A stretch of 64,000 nt of DNA. It comes from Humibacter albus DSM 18994 (GTDB lineage: Bacteria; Actinomycetota; Actinomycetes; Actinomycetales; Microbacteriaceae). The DNA lies in assembly GCF_000421825.1 (NCBI RefSeq), contig NZ_ATXT01000011.1:1-64000 (forward strand). Direction: 5' to 3'. The notes below the pieces were generated by a model that had not been told where the DNA came from, searched no databases, and saw only the letters and a program-made list of their open reading frames with translations. The translations under genes were made by a program, and so were the position numbers. Below are positions 1-7,373 of the stretch, piece after piece; the stretch's first letter is position 1; each line of letters starts with the position of its first letter.

Positions 1-182
1 GAGGTCGCGTTCGGTGAGGTGACGGGACGTCGGGAATGCGGCTGAAACGCGCTCTCACCCTCGAGCCGATATCGGGCCACCAGTTTGGACACCCAACTCT
101 GCGATACCCCGTAACGACGGGCGGCCTCCGACTGCGAAATACCGGACAGAACGGCACTAATCACGAGACGCTGCTTAGTCAT
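1..182 (-). CDS. IS481-type transposase, N-terminal fragment (runs off left edge)
   Basis: Reading leftwards from an ATG at 182, the sequence encodes about 60 residues beginning MTKQRLVISAVLSGISQSEA. A helix-turn-helix follows (RRYGVSQSWVSKLVARYR), then a G-E-S-A-F-Q-P-H-S-R-R-P stretch. This layout is the usual N-terminus of IS481-family transposases, where the helix-turn-helix binds the element ends and a DDE catalytic domain follows. The catalytic part lies outside the window, so whether the element is intact cannot be judged. The terminal repeat lies immediately behind the start codon at 237-296, as expected for a compact insertion sequence. Confidence 0.8.
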   Translation of the reverse strand, partial: MTKQRLVISAVLSGISQSEAARRYGVSQSWVSKLVARYRLEGESAFQPHSRRPVTSPNAT

Positions 183-236
183 GCCCCAGCGTCAACCGCC
201 CAGCTACTCCCACCTCCGCAGACACGGTATTCCAAT

Positions 237-296
237 GACGCGAGACACCCATTCCGATGACGCGAGACACCCATTCCGATGTCCTGAACCAGGACA
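237..296 (-). mobile_element. IS481-type terminal region with tandem 22-bp repeat
   Basis: Two perfect 22-bp direct repeats (237-258 and 259-280, each gacgcgagacacccattccg plus at) are followed by an imperfect third start. Then comes the palindrome tgtcct-gaacc-aggaca (280-296). Read from the other strand the end begins TGTCCTGGTTCAGGACA, typical of IS481-like terminal inverted repeats. It sits just upstream of the transposase start, so it is the outer end of that element. The doubling of the 22-mer is unusual and may be a transposase-binding iteron or a replication slip. Confidence 0.6.
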
Positions 297-313
297 CTGT
301 CCCCCCGACGTAA

Positions 314-343
314 AAGCCCAGAGCAGATTTCTCGCCTGGGCTT
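314..343 (-). terminator. Possible rho-independent terminator, leftward
   Basis: An 8-bp perfect stem (aagcccag at 314-321 with ctgggctt at 336-343) has a 14-base loop. On the minus strand it is followed by a short T-run. No gene on that strand directly feeds it, so it may be a leftover from the decayed island. Confidence 0.4.
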
Positions 344-367
344 CATCACGTTCAGGGGTCGTTCTTC

Positions 368-473
368 GTGGTCCCCTTCTGGTCCCCCTGGGGCGGCGCC
401 GCACAGTCGCCTGTTGACAGTGGCGCCTCCTGGACTCGCTGTCCTGTGGATAAGGGGACCAAAAGGAGACCAG
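368..473. repeat. Inverted GGGGACCA-type repeats, possible integrase arm sites
   Basis: gtggtccccttctggtcccc at 368-387 and ggggaccaaaaggagaccag at 454-473 are inverted copies of each other (17 of 20 match). Each holds two GGGACCA or GAGACCA-like units. The 10-mer ggggaccaga recurs at 5981-5990 near the other end of the island. Iterated short motifs near both ends are what arm-type binding sites of a tyrosine integrase look like, but the role is inferred. The rest of 301-546 shows no gene. Confidence 0.35.
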
Positions 474-546
474 CTCACCTCATCCTTGACAGAGCCTTCT
501 CGCTAGAAGCTCGCTGACGCGCAAACGACTACGGCAGAGTGGACCT

Positions 547-1716
547 GTGACCGCTGACGACATGCACTCCGAGCTTCGAGCCGTGTGGGGCCGGCTGGAG
601 CGTCGACTGCGAGGTCGTCGTGACGACGCCAACATGGACTTCGGTGACGACACCTTCCACGTCGAGTTTGGCGATAAGGCCACTCGCGCAGTGAGTCTAG
701 GACGATACCTCGACTCCGCGATTCAGTTGTCAGACAGGCATCTCTACGGCCCAGCGTTCACGATGCTCCGAAGCGGTCTTGAGCACGCGGTCTTCGACTG
801 GTTGGTCTTTCTAGGCGAGACGTATGTGGAGCGCATACGGTCCGTTTCAGACGAGACGTGGGGCGAGTGGCAACGGGAACGAGAGGCAGGCGCCGATTGG
901 GCCACGAGCATCCATACCTGGACCCGCACGAAGAAGGGTGACGTGATCATCCGATGGCGGGGATTGCTGTCGGCGCCCGATGAGCACGGCAAGCAGGAAA
1001 GACTGAGCATCTACTACTTCCTGATCGATGAATACGACGGTCTTCTAGGAAAGCCTGCTGACCAAGAGGATGACGGCTTCCTCACCAAAGACGAACTGCG
1101 ACGTCGCGCTAGTGAGAACGAAGCTCGCTGGTTTGTGTACCTCCGGTGGTCCGCGCTCTTGGAGAACCTCGAACAGAACGGACTCATTGACGCTGCCGAC
1201 TCGGGGCGGATCAGTGTCCACTACAGGTTTCTCTCCAGCTACGCGCACCCTGTCACGAACAGCGATGTGCGGTTGTATGGCCGCAACCTTGCCGGAGCGA
1301 CGCCTCACTATGACCACTACGCGAGCGAGTTGGTTCTGCTCTATGCCATTGCGATCGCTGCACTCGAACTCCGTACCTACAGCGAAGGAATCAAAGAACG
1401 TCTGAACGCCGAAACTGCCGACCACGAGGGAACCACCGAGGACCTCAAGGCGGCAGATCAAGTTGCAGGGCACTTCTGGTTTGTAGGCGAAAATCCCCAC
1501 CCGAGGGACCTTCACGACGAGGCAAACAGGCGATCAATCCGTCAACTTCGGGAAGGCGGCGACGAGCCGGTAGCTGTCCCGGAGATGTCAGAAGTGGCTT
1601 TCCCGCGCGACCCGCTCTCCAGGCTAATCAGACAGCACGCTAGTTCTTATGGGCGAGTCGCAGGAAGCGAGTACGTGAGCCCGTGGCCTCGTACCGACGC
1701 ATCAGCGAGAGGATGA
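547..1716 (+). CDS. Hypothetical protein, DUF5677-like in appearance
   Basis: A 389-residue soluble protein with a GTG start; an alternative ATG lies at 562. It has long predicted helices, no signal peptide and no membrane segment. Two stretches stand out: LRSGLEHAVFDWLVFLGE near residue 77 and YRFLSSYAHPVTNSDVRLYG near residue 227. The pattern of a helical bundle with a conserved S-x-x-AHP segment is reminiscent of DUF5677/HEPN-like proteins of unknown function, but there is no canonical R-x4-H HEPN motif. It stands alone within the island between the insertion-sequence end and the integrase remnant. A defence-related cargo role is possible but not shown. The family assignment is weak. Confidence 0.7.
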   Translation: MTADDMHSELRAVWGRLERRLRGRRDDANMDFGDDTFHVEFGDKATRAVSLGRYLDSAIQLSDRHLYGPAFTMLRSGLEHAVFDWLVFLGETYVERIRSVSDETWGEWQREREAGADWATSIHTWTRTKKGDVIIRWRGLLSAPDEHGKQERLSIYYFLIDEYDGLLGKPADQEDDGFLTKDELRRRASENEARWFVYLRWSALLENLEQNGLIDAADSGRISVHYRFLSSYAHPVTNSDVRLYGRNLAGATPHYDHYASELVLLYAIAIAALELRTYSEGIKERLNAETADHEGTTEDLKAADQVAGHFWFVGENPHPRDLHDEANRRSIRQLREGGDEPVAVPEMSEVAFPRDPLSRLIRQHASSYGRVAGSEYVSPWPRTDASARG

Positions 1717-1742
1717 AACCAGGCCTTAGCACCCATCCTTCG

Positions 1743-2385
1743 TCAGATCCCTTGCCCCTGGCGAGCCTGCTTACGCTGCCCGGCGGCGGGAGAGGAAGGC
1801 GTTGGCCTGCTCGGCTGCTTAGGCCAGGTGGCGGTCGTCGGGGTGAAGATAGCCGCGGGTGGTTTCCATTGAGGCATGCCCGAGAATGTCTTGGAGCACG
1901 TGCAGCGGGATGCCGCGTCGGTCATCCAGGTCGCCCCCGTGTGGCGCAGGCCGTGCCGGGTGAGGTCGGGCAGTCCGAGCCCGCGACCATGCTGTCCCAA
2001 TCGGTAGCGTCGCGGACCGTCGCGGTGGTGAGATAGCCGCCCTTCGGACCGACCAGTAACGAGTCCTCCGGCTGCTTGCCCTCGGTGAGGCGTTCCAGCA
2101 CGGGCCGGAGCGGTTCCAGGATCGGCACCCGGCGCTCTTTGCGGCTCTTGGTCGGCTTGGTGACCAAGCCACCCTTGCCGGGGAAGACCTGCCGGCGGAT
2201 GACGACGAGGTTCTTGCCGAAGTCCACGTCCCCGACTGCAACCCGGACACTTCGGAAGAGCGTGCGGCGACGAGCGCTGCGAGCATGACGAAGTCGCTGT
2301 AGGACTGGTGGACCTTCCCGCATGCCAACGTCGCCGTGATTCGGTGTCCTCTCGCTCCAAGGTCACCGACGAGGTACACGCCCAT
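1743..2385 (-). pseudogene. Tyrosine-type phage/ICE integrase, decayed
   Basis: Pieces of one tyrosine recombinase appear in order on the minus strand but in three frames. Around 2250-2330 is the segment VHQSYSDFVMLAALVAARSS EVSGL. Around 1960-2240 is VRVAVGDVDFGKNLVVIRRQ continuing to KSRKERRVPI. Near 1930 is HGLRHTGATW, the conserved H-x-L-R-H box. Around 1820-1890 is IPLHVLQDILGHASMETTRG followed by Y, which includes the LGH box and the catalytic tyrosine. At least three frameshifts are needed to join them and no N-terminal arm-binding domain is seen. The enzyme would have integrated the surrounding island; it now looks inactive. It reads toward the presumed tRNA-proximal end off to the left. 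Confidence 0.8.
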
Positions 2386-2548
2386 CTGCCGTCGGAGTTC
2401 TCTCTGTCACGAGTCAGTCGTGGACTCGGTGGCGAGGCAGGTTCAGCAAACTGCGCGGGTCCTTCGGGACGGCCCCTCGCGGGCACTCGGTTCATAGCCG
2501 CCTCCATGACGGAACACCGTCGCGCTATGACGAGGAAAGAGGCCCGCG

Positions 2549-2926
2549 ATGCTGCGCACATCCATGAACCTGAGCGAACGAGGCTACGGCCTGTTCCGGT
2601 ACGCGCCCACGAACCTGCTGCTCGGCGCGATCCGCTGTCGCCGCCGAGGCTTGAAGTGGGGCATCCCGGCCATGCTGGTCCTGGGCGCGGCTACTACTTC
2701 GCTACGGCGATCTGCTACACGAACATCGAGCGGGAAGGCCCCGGCCCCCTCTACCTGCTGGTCCTGCTGTTCGGCTGGAACGCCCCCAAGTTTCTTCTGG
2801 ATCGGGCCGGTCAGCCTCGTCCAGCTCGTCCTCATCCGAGCACGGGAACGGAGTGCCCGCCGAGCCGCCGACGCAGGGGAGGGTGAGGAGAGCCGACAGG
2901 TGTCGGAGGCTACAGGCATCCTGTGA
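2549..2926 (+). pseudogene. Small membrane protein of actinobacterial mobile elements, frameshifted
   Basis: The frame beginning at ATG 2549 encodes MLRTSMNLSERGYGLFRYAP and continues through LLLGAIRCRRRGLKWGIPAM. The homologous continuation then moves to another frame (YYFATAICYTNIEREGPGPL, LLVLLFGWN) before returning to the first frame (WIGPVSLVQLVLIRARERSA). Joined, the pieces give a roughly 125-residue protein with two hydrophobic segments. From memory, proteins like this, often mislabelled sulfate permease, are common in actinobacterial integrative elements. Two compensating frameshifts make this a pseudogene unless they are sequencing errors. It supports the mobile origin of the region. 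Confidence 0.55.
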
Positions 2927-3035
2927 CGTGGGCATGGGGTTCGCCCGCCTGTCGTCTCGGTGGCAGGGCAGCACCCCGGTAGCCTGAAGACAGGCCTACC
3001 TGTCGGAGGTGACGCAAGCAGAAGGAGGAGGTGCG

Positions 3036-4121
3036 ATGGTGGCGCGCTCCAACGACCGACCGACTGCGGAGCAGATCGAGCTTGCCGAAGCACAGATCGT
3101 TGAGCAGTCCAAACGAATCGACTTCTTCCTCACTGAGTACTCCGTCGAGTTGCTGGCCCAGAAGGTCCGCGACGGCGAATACGTTGTGCCCGCGTATCAG
3201 CGTGAGTTCACCTGGGAGGAGCGTCGCAAGTCTCGGTTCATCGAGTCGTTGATTATGGGGCTTCCGATTCCGTTCATCTTCTTCTGGGAGATGCCGGACG
3301 GGCGGCTCGAAATCGTTGACGGCTCGCAGAGGCTGCGCACGATCGAAGAGTTCATCTACGGCGGATTCCAGCTCGGCGAACTCGACCCTCTGACACATCT
3401 GTCGGGATTCCGTTTCGATGACCTTCCCGAGTCGAGGCAGCGAAAGATCAAGAACCGATCAGTTCGGGGCATCGTTCTGAATGAGCATGCCGATGAGGCA
3501 GCACGACTCGACATGTTTGAGCGCATCAACACCGGCAGCAAGATCGCCAACAATGCTGAGATTCGTCGTGGCGCTCTCGCTGGACCGTTTCTGGACGTAG
3601 TGACTGAGCTTGCCAACGTGCCGCTCCTTGCCCAGCTCGCGCCGATGCCGGCGAAGGCCAAGAGAGAGCGCGGCTACGAAGAACTCGTCACGCGACTCTT
3701 CGCTTACGGGGACGGTCTTGACGGCTACCGAGACCGGCCTTCCGACTTCCTCTTCGCGTACTCAAAGAAGATGAACCAAGAGTTCGCCTCGAACCCGGAC
3801 CTGGCTGACGCATATCGCCAGCGGTTCAATGCTGTTCTCGACTTTGTCTCGCGTAACTTCCCCTTCGGATTCCGTAAGGCTGAGAAGAGCACGGCCACGC
3901 CGCGGACGCGATTCGAGTCGATCGCTATAGGTGTTGACCGCGCCCTAGCTGAGATGCCGGATCTTGCCGACCGTCCAGTCGGCAAGATCGATGTTGCCTC
4001 CTGGATCAATCTGCCAGAGTTCCAGACGATCACGAGTTCGGACGGCGCTAATGCGATCGCTCGCCTTCGTGGACGTATCGACTTCGTGAAGCACAAGTTG
4101 GTGGGGCATGGCGACGATTGA
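3036..4121 (+). CDS. DUF262 (ParB/GmrSD-like) domain protein
   Basis: A 361-residue protein. The start is the ATG at 3036 because a strong ribosome-binding site (agaaggagg) lies just before it; an upstream in-frame GTG at 3009 is less likely. The DUF262 signature is clear: PAYQREFTWEERRKSRFIES from about residue 52, GLPIPFIFFWE, then DGSQRLRTI near residue 95, and later FERINTGS. DUF262 proteins share the ParB/Srx-like fold and include the GmrS/GmrD and BrxU nucleases, in which the DGxQR motif is needed for NTP-dependent cleavage. No second HNH (DUF1524) domain is visible, so this is a lone DUF262 module. It is the first gene of a three-gene operon and overlaps the HEPN gene by 14 bases. It probably acts as a nucleotide-driven sensor or nuclease in a defence system. 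Confidence 0.9.
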   Translation: MVARSNDRPTAEQIELAEAQIVEQSKRIDFFLTEYSVELLAQKVRDGEYVVPAYQREFTWEERRKSRFIESLIMGLPIPFIFFWEMPDGRLEIVDGSQRLRTIEEFIYGGFQLGELDPLTHLSGFRFDDLPESRQRKIKNRSVRGIVLNEHADEAARLDMFERINTGSKIANNAEIRRGALAGPFLDVVTELANVPLLAQLAPMPAKAKRERGYEELVTRLFAYGDGLDGYRDRPSDFLFAYSKKMNQEFASNPDLADAYRQRFNAVLDFVSRNFPFGFRKAEKSTATPRTRFESIAIGVDRALAEMPDLADRPVGKIDVASWINLPEFQTITSSDGANAIARLRGRIDFVKHKLVGHGDD

Positions 4122-4860
4122 TCTTGCCCCGTTTTTCGAGGAGAGGTATGCAGAGATAGAGGCGTACCTCTCGTTTCTGCAGAACGTCGAGGATGCCGCC
4201 CGTGAGGGCACGCCCCGGCTCCGTGGAACCGACGCTCCGATCACCACCGAGCAGAAGAAGATTCTCAACTCAAGTCTCTACCTACAGCTTTACAACCTCG
4301 TAGAAGCGACTGTGCTCCGGTGCTTGGACGCGGTTGTCGCCGCGGTCGAGGAGACGGAACGGCGTCCGAGCGAACTAAGCATCGGTCTCCGAACTGAGTG
4401 GGTGCGTTCCATCGCGCGCACTCATGGCGACCTGGGGCCGGACAAGCGTCTGCAAGCGGCACTCGACCTGTGCGAGCAATTGTTGCGGCAGATGCCTGTC
4501 AAAGGGTTCAAGATCGAACCTGGTGGGGGCGGCAACTGGGACGACTCTTCGATTGAGAAGATATGTGAACGAGTCGGTTGCGGCCTGACGCTCTCACCTA
4601 ATGTCGTTCAAGCGGCAAAGCGTCACATACGGGACGACATGGGCGCTCTCAAACTCGTCAAGGATCGTCGCAACGGGCTTGCTCATGGGTCACTGTCCTT
4701 CGTTGACTGCAGCGATGGCGTGACGGTAGCGGAACTCAAAGGGCTCGCGACTGCCGTCGGAGACTACCTGAGAGAAGCAGTTGGATGCTTCGTGAGTTTC
4801 ATCCAGGTCGAGATTACCAAGAGTGAAGAGCAGGCAGAGATGGAAGGAGTGGTCGCTTGA
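4108..4860 (+). CDS. HEPN ribonuclease, MAE_28990/MAE_18760-like
   Basis: A 250-residue, mostly helical soluble protein. A C-terminal KDRRNGLAHG segment gives the catalytic R-x4-H motif of HEPN ribonucleases (R188 to H193), with the usual polar residue after the Arg. The N-terminal part (FFEERYAEIEAYLSFLQNVE, then LYNLVEATVLRCLDAV) fits the MAE_28990/MAE_18760 HEPN group. HEPN RNases of toxin and abortive-infection systems cleave RNA after dimerisation. The ATG at 4108 lies inside the DUF262 gene, and the stop overlaps the methyltransferase start (TGATG), so the three proteins are translationally coupled and likely made in fixed proportions. I infer it is the effector arm of the system. Confidence 0.85.
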   Translation: MATIDLAPFFEERYAEIEAYLSFLQNVEDAAREGTPRLRGTDAPITTEQKKILNSSLYLQLYNLVEATVLRCLDAVVAAVEETERRPSELSIGLRTEWVRSIARTHGDLGPDKRLQAALDLCEQLLRQMPVKGFKIEPGGGGNWDDSSIEKICERVGCGLTLSPNVVQAAKRHIRDDMGALKLVKDRRNGLAHGSLSFVDCSDGVTVAELKGLATAVGDYLREAVGCFVSFIQVEITKSEEQAEMEGVVA

Positions 4861-5939
4861 TGAACGAAAGCGAGAACGCTCCGACGATTCGTGCTGTCGA
4901 TCTTTTTTGCGGAGTTGGCGGCCTGACTTACGGCCTCGTGCAGGCGGGTATCGAGGTAGTGGCGGGCATCGACATCGACCCGGCGTGCAAGTATCCCTAC
5001 GAAGCTAATAACAAGGCCAAGTTCATTGAACGCGATGTCAACGAAGTCTCCGCGTCAGACGTGGCAGGAATGATTGCTGGGGCGGAAATCAGCATGATTG
5101 CTGGATGTGCTCCATGTCAGCCGTTCTCAACGTACAGTCGGTCAGGCAGGAGCAAGAAGCGCGGCGATGACTGGCAACTTGTTGAGACGTTCGGCAAGCT
5201 CGTGAAGGAAGTCCAGCCCGATCTGGTCACGATGGAGAACGTTCCTCAGTTGCTTGACCATCCCGTCTTCGCCCAGTTCCTGGAGAACTTTGAGGGTTAT
5301 TCGGTTGAGTGGTCTGTTGTTCAAGCGGTTCGTGTTGGCATCCCTCAGACGCGTAAGCGCCTGGTTCTCATCGCGTCGAAGTTGGGCGCTGAAGGCCTCA
5401 CGCTGGCGCAGGACAAGGAACGCGTGAAGACCGTGCGGGAGGCCATCGGCCGTCTCCGTCCGATCGATGCTGGCGAATCCGACCCGAAAGACCGCCTTCA
5501 TGTCGCATCCCGATTGAGCAAGACCAATCTTGAACGGATACGCCACTCGAAGCCGGGCGGTACATGGCGCGACTGGCCCGATGAGCTCCAGGCCGCCTGT
5601 CATCGGAAGAGCACGGGCGCCACGTATCCGAGTGTATACGGCCGGATGTCGTGGGACGACGCGAGTCCGACGATCACTACCCAGTGCTTCGGGTACGGGA
5701 ACGGGCGGTTTGGTCACCCCGAGCAGGATCGGGCCATCTCCTTGCGGGAGGCCGCGATCTTGCAGACCTTCCCACCTAAGTACAAGTTCGTACCTCCGGG
5801 CGAGCCTGTCCGGTTCAGCGTGCTGGGACGCCTCATCGGCAATGCCGTACCAGTGCGCCTCGGCGAGGTTGTTGGTCAGACGATCGTCGCGCACGCTTCG
5901 CGGTTCCGGCCGTCGGAGAGCCGTGTTGGGGCCGAGTGA
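4860..5939 (+). CDS. DNA (cytosine-5) methyltransferase
   Basis: A 359-residue enzyme transferring a methyl group from SAM to C5 of cytosine at a specific DNA sequence. Motif I is DLFCGVGG (residues 14-21). Motif IV is GCAPCQPFS with catalytic Cys86, and motif VI is ENV (126-128). Motif VIII is QTRKRLVLIAS, followed by RMSWDDASPTITT and the C-terminal GRLIGNAVP motif. All core motifs are intact and the short target-recognition region lies between VIII and IX. The ATG at 4860 overlaps the HEPN stop; a TTG at 4857 is unlikely. No matching classical restriction endonuclease is adjacent; instead it shares an operon with DUF262 and HEPN genes, suggesting methylation marks self DNA or restrains those partners. 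Confidence 0.93.
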   Translation: MNESENAPTIRAVDLFCGVGGLTYGLVQAGIEVVAGIDIDPACKYPYEANNKAKFIERDVNEVSASDVAGMIAGAEISMIAGCAPCQPFSTYSRSGRSKKRGDDWQLVETFGKLVKEVQPDLVTMENVPQLLDHPVFAQFLENFEGYSVEWSVVQAVRVGIPQTRKRLVLIASKLGAEGLTLAQDKERVKTVREAIGRLRPIDAGESDPKDRLHVASRLSKTNLERIRHSKPGGTWRDWPDELQAACHRKSTGATYPSVYGRMSWDDASPTITTQCFGYGNGRFGHPEQDRAISLREAAILQTFPPKYKFVPPGEPVRFSVLGRLIGNAVPVRLGEVVGQTIVAHASRFRPSESRVGAE

Positions 5940-5980
5940 GGTACGCCAAGACAAGAGCCGCGTGGCGCTCATCTTTCGTG

Positions 5981-6029
5981 GGGGACCAGAATCATGCAAA
6001 CCATGCATCCCTGACGTGTTCTGCATGAT
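5981..6029. repeat. ggggaccaga motif and 8-bp inverted repeat near island end
   Basis: ggggaccaga (5981-5990) matches the motif found inverted at 378-387. It is followed by an inverted repeat, atcatgca (5991-5998) with tgcatgat (6022-6029). The palindrome could be a weak terminator for the methyltransferase operon or part of the recombination site; neither is proven. Otherwise 5940-6082 has no gene. Confidence 0.3.
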
Positions 6030-6082
6030 CTGACGCCCGGAATCACGTCGGAATCCGGTCGGGCCGAAGCCGTTTGGACGCC

Positions 6083-6126
6083 TGGGGGGTCAAGGGGTCG
6101 CAGGTTCAAATCCTGTCAGCCCGACC
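6083..6126 (+). repeat. tRNA-Pro 3'-part fragment, att site at right end of island
   Basis: The 44 bases match the 3' part of a bacterial proline tRNA. They hold a proline-type anticodon loop (tggggg), the anticodon stem 3' side (tcaag), and a T-arm (gcagg-ttcaaat-cctgt). The 3' acceptor strand cagcccg follows, with discriminator A at 6124. The final G72 fits the C1-G72 pair typical of tRNA-Pro. No 5' half, D-arm or acceptor 5' strand is present upstream, so this is not a functional tRNA. Islands that integrate into tRNA 3' ends leave such a direct repeat at the far end. The intact tRNA-Pro is expected beyond the left edge. Confidence 0.8.
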
Positions 6127-6226
6127 GATAAACTACTGATCAGAAGGTGTTTTCATGAGGTCGTGAGATCGGCGTTCGCGCCGGTCTTGGACCCGACGTT
6201 GTACCCGTTGAACGCCTTGGCTCGAC

Positions 6227-6325
6227 ATGGTCGAAGCGGGCACGAGCATGTTCCTCGAGTACATGCGGCAGATGTACCCGGAGGCGATCTCCGCGAAGGC
6301 CGAGGCACGCATCGCGGATCAATAG
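6227..6325 (+). other. Short ORF, possible C-terminal gene remnant, in gap 6127-6352
   Basis: The gap between the att site and the first chromosomal gene contains a 32-codon frame from ATG 6227. It begins MVEAGTSMFLEYMRQMYPEA and ends at TAG 6323-6325. The composition looks like the tail of a real protein, but I do not recognise the family and see no ribosome-binding site. It may be the end of a gene truncated when the island inserted. Confidence 0.3.
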
Positions 6326-6352
6326 CGCGCCGAGGGGAGCTCGTCAGATCGG

Positions 6353-7297
6353 TCAGCGCGGGGACGTTGTCTTCGGAGGTGCGATGAGCAGGCTCTCGAG
6401 GCCTTGCTGATGGGACGTGACGTCGAATCCGGGGAACCGCGAGGTGAACTTAGTGGAGTCGAAAACGTTGTCGTGCCGGTATCTCGGTAGAAGCTCCCGC
6501 ATCTCGCGTACTTGCGGTGATACGTACCCGGCGGCACTCAGCAGCCACTTCGGGATCACGGAATAGCCGAGGTCGCGTCCGAGCACCGCGCCCGCGGTCG
6601 CGACAAACTCACGGTAGGTGGGATGCTTGGATGGAGCGGGCAGGTGCCACGTCTGCCCGAACGCGTCGGTCGTGTGGCCGAGCAGTGCGAGCGCCCGGCT
6701 CGCGTCCGGGGTCCAGATGAGGGTGCGCCGACGATCGTCGCGGACCGGCACGAGAGGCCGCTTCCCCGTCCTTATGCGATCGAGGACGAGGGCGTTCGTG
6801 AAGCTCTGCGTCTTCCCAGGTCCATAGAACTCCGGTGCGCGAGCGATGAGCACCGGAATGTCGCCGCGCTCGATCTCCTCAAGGACCGTCGTGGCCATCG
6901 CGGCACGGACTCTGCCCTTCGGCCCGACGGGCGCGAATGGGGTCTCCTCGGTCTGGACGCGGTCGTCCTGCGGGTACATGTAGGTGTTGTCGAAATAGGC
7001 GAACGCCGCGCCCGCCGCCCGGGTGGCGTTCAGCGCGTTTCGGAGCATCGTGGGGAACTGCCGTTCCCAGAGTTCGGTGTCGGCTGGAAGGCCGGCGGTG
7101 AAGTAGACAACCTCGCTGCCTGCCACTGCAGCGGCGGTCTGTCCCGCATCGAGCAGGTCCGCCTGGGCCACCGCATCGCTCGCGTTCACCTTGCGTGGAT
7201 TCCGGCTAACGAGTCGCAGGTCAGTGGTGTACGCACGCGCCAGTTCGCGGGCAAGCTCGGTAGCGATCTGACCGTTCGCGCCAAGGATCGTCTGCAT
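6353..7297 (-). CDS. NAD(P)-dependent epimerase / extended SDR
   Basis: A 314-residue atypical extended SDR. The N-terminal nucleotide-binding turn is MQTILGANGQIATELAREL, a GxxGxxA/G variant of the Rossmann motif. VYFTAGLP follows, then the catalytic-type region AYFDNTYMYPQDDRVQTEET, and ARAPEFYGPG at the expected distance. Family members act on nucleotide sugars or other small carbonyl substrates; the substrate here cannot be read from sequence. A ribosome-binding site (agagga) precedes the ATG. It is transcribed away from the TetR-type regulator gene starting 76 bases away, so that regulator may control it. Confidence 0.8.
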   Translation of the reverse strand: MQTILGANGQIATELARELARAYTTDLRLVSRNPRKVNASDAVAQADLLDAGQTAAAVAGSEVVYFTAGLPADTELWERQFPTMLRNALNATRAAGAAFAYFDNTYMYPQDDRVQTEETPFAPVGPKGRVRAAMATTVLEEIERGDIPVLIARAPEFYGPGKTQSFTNALVLDRIRTGKRPLVPVRDDRRRTLIWTPDASRALALLGHTTDAFGQTWHLPAPSKHPTYREFVATAGAVLGRDLGYSVIPKWLLSAAGYVSPQVREMRELLPRYRHDNVFDSTKFTSRFPGFDVTSHQQGLESLLIAPPKTTSPR

Positions 7298-7373
7298 GGA
7301 GTTCCTCTCGTCAGAGTGTTATGTTAGCACCGCATACATTACGCAAGCGCCACGAAGGTGGCGGGGAGTATCA

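Noticed and set aside
237-280. CRISPR array
   Set aside because: The two 22-bp copies are directly adjacent with no spacer and belong to the insertion-sequence end.
3036-5939. Ordinary type II restriction-modification system
   Set aside because: The methyltransferase has no adjacent gene with a recognisable restriction endonuclease motif; its neighbours are DUF262 and HEPN proteins.
6061-6126. Functional tRNA-Pro gene
   Set aside because: Only the part from the anticodon loop onwards is present; the upstream sequence cannot form a D-arm or the 5' acceptor strand.
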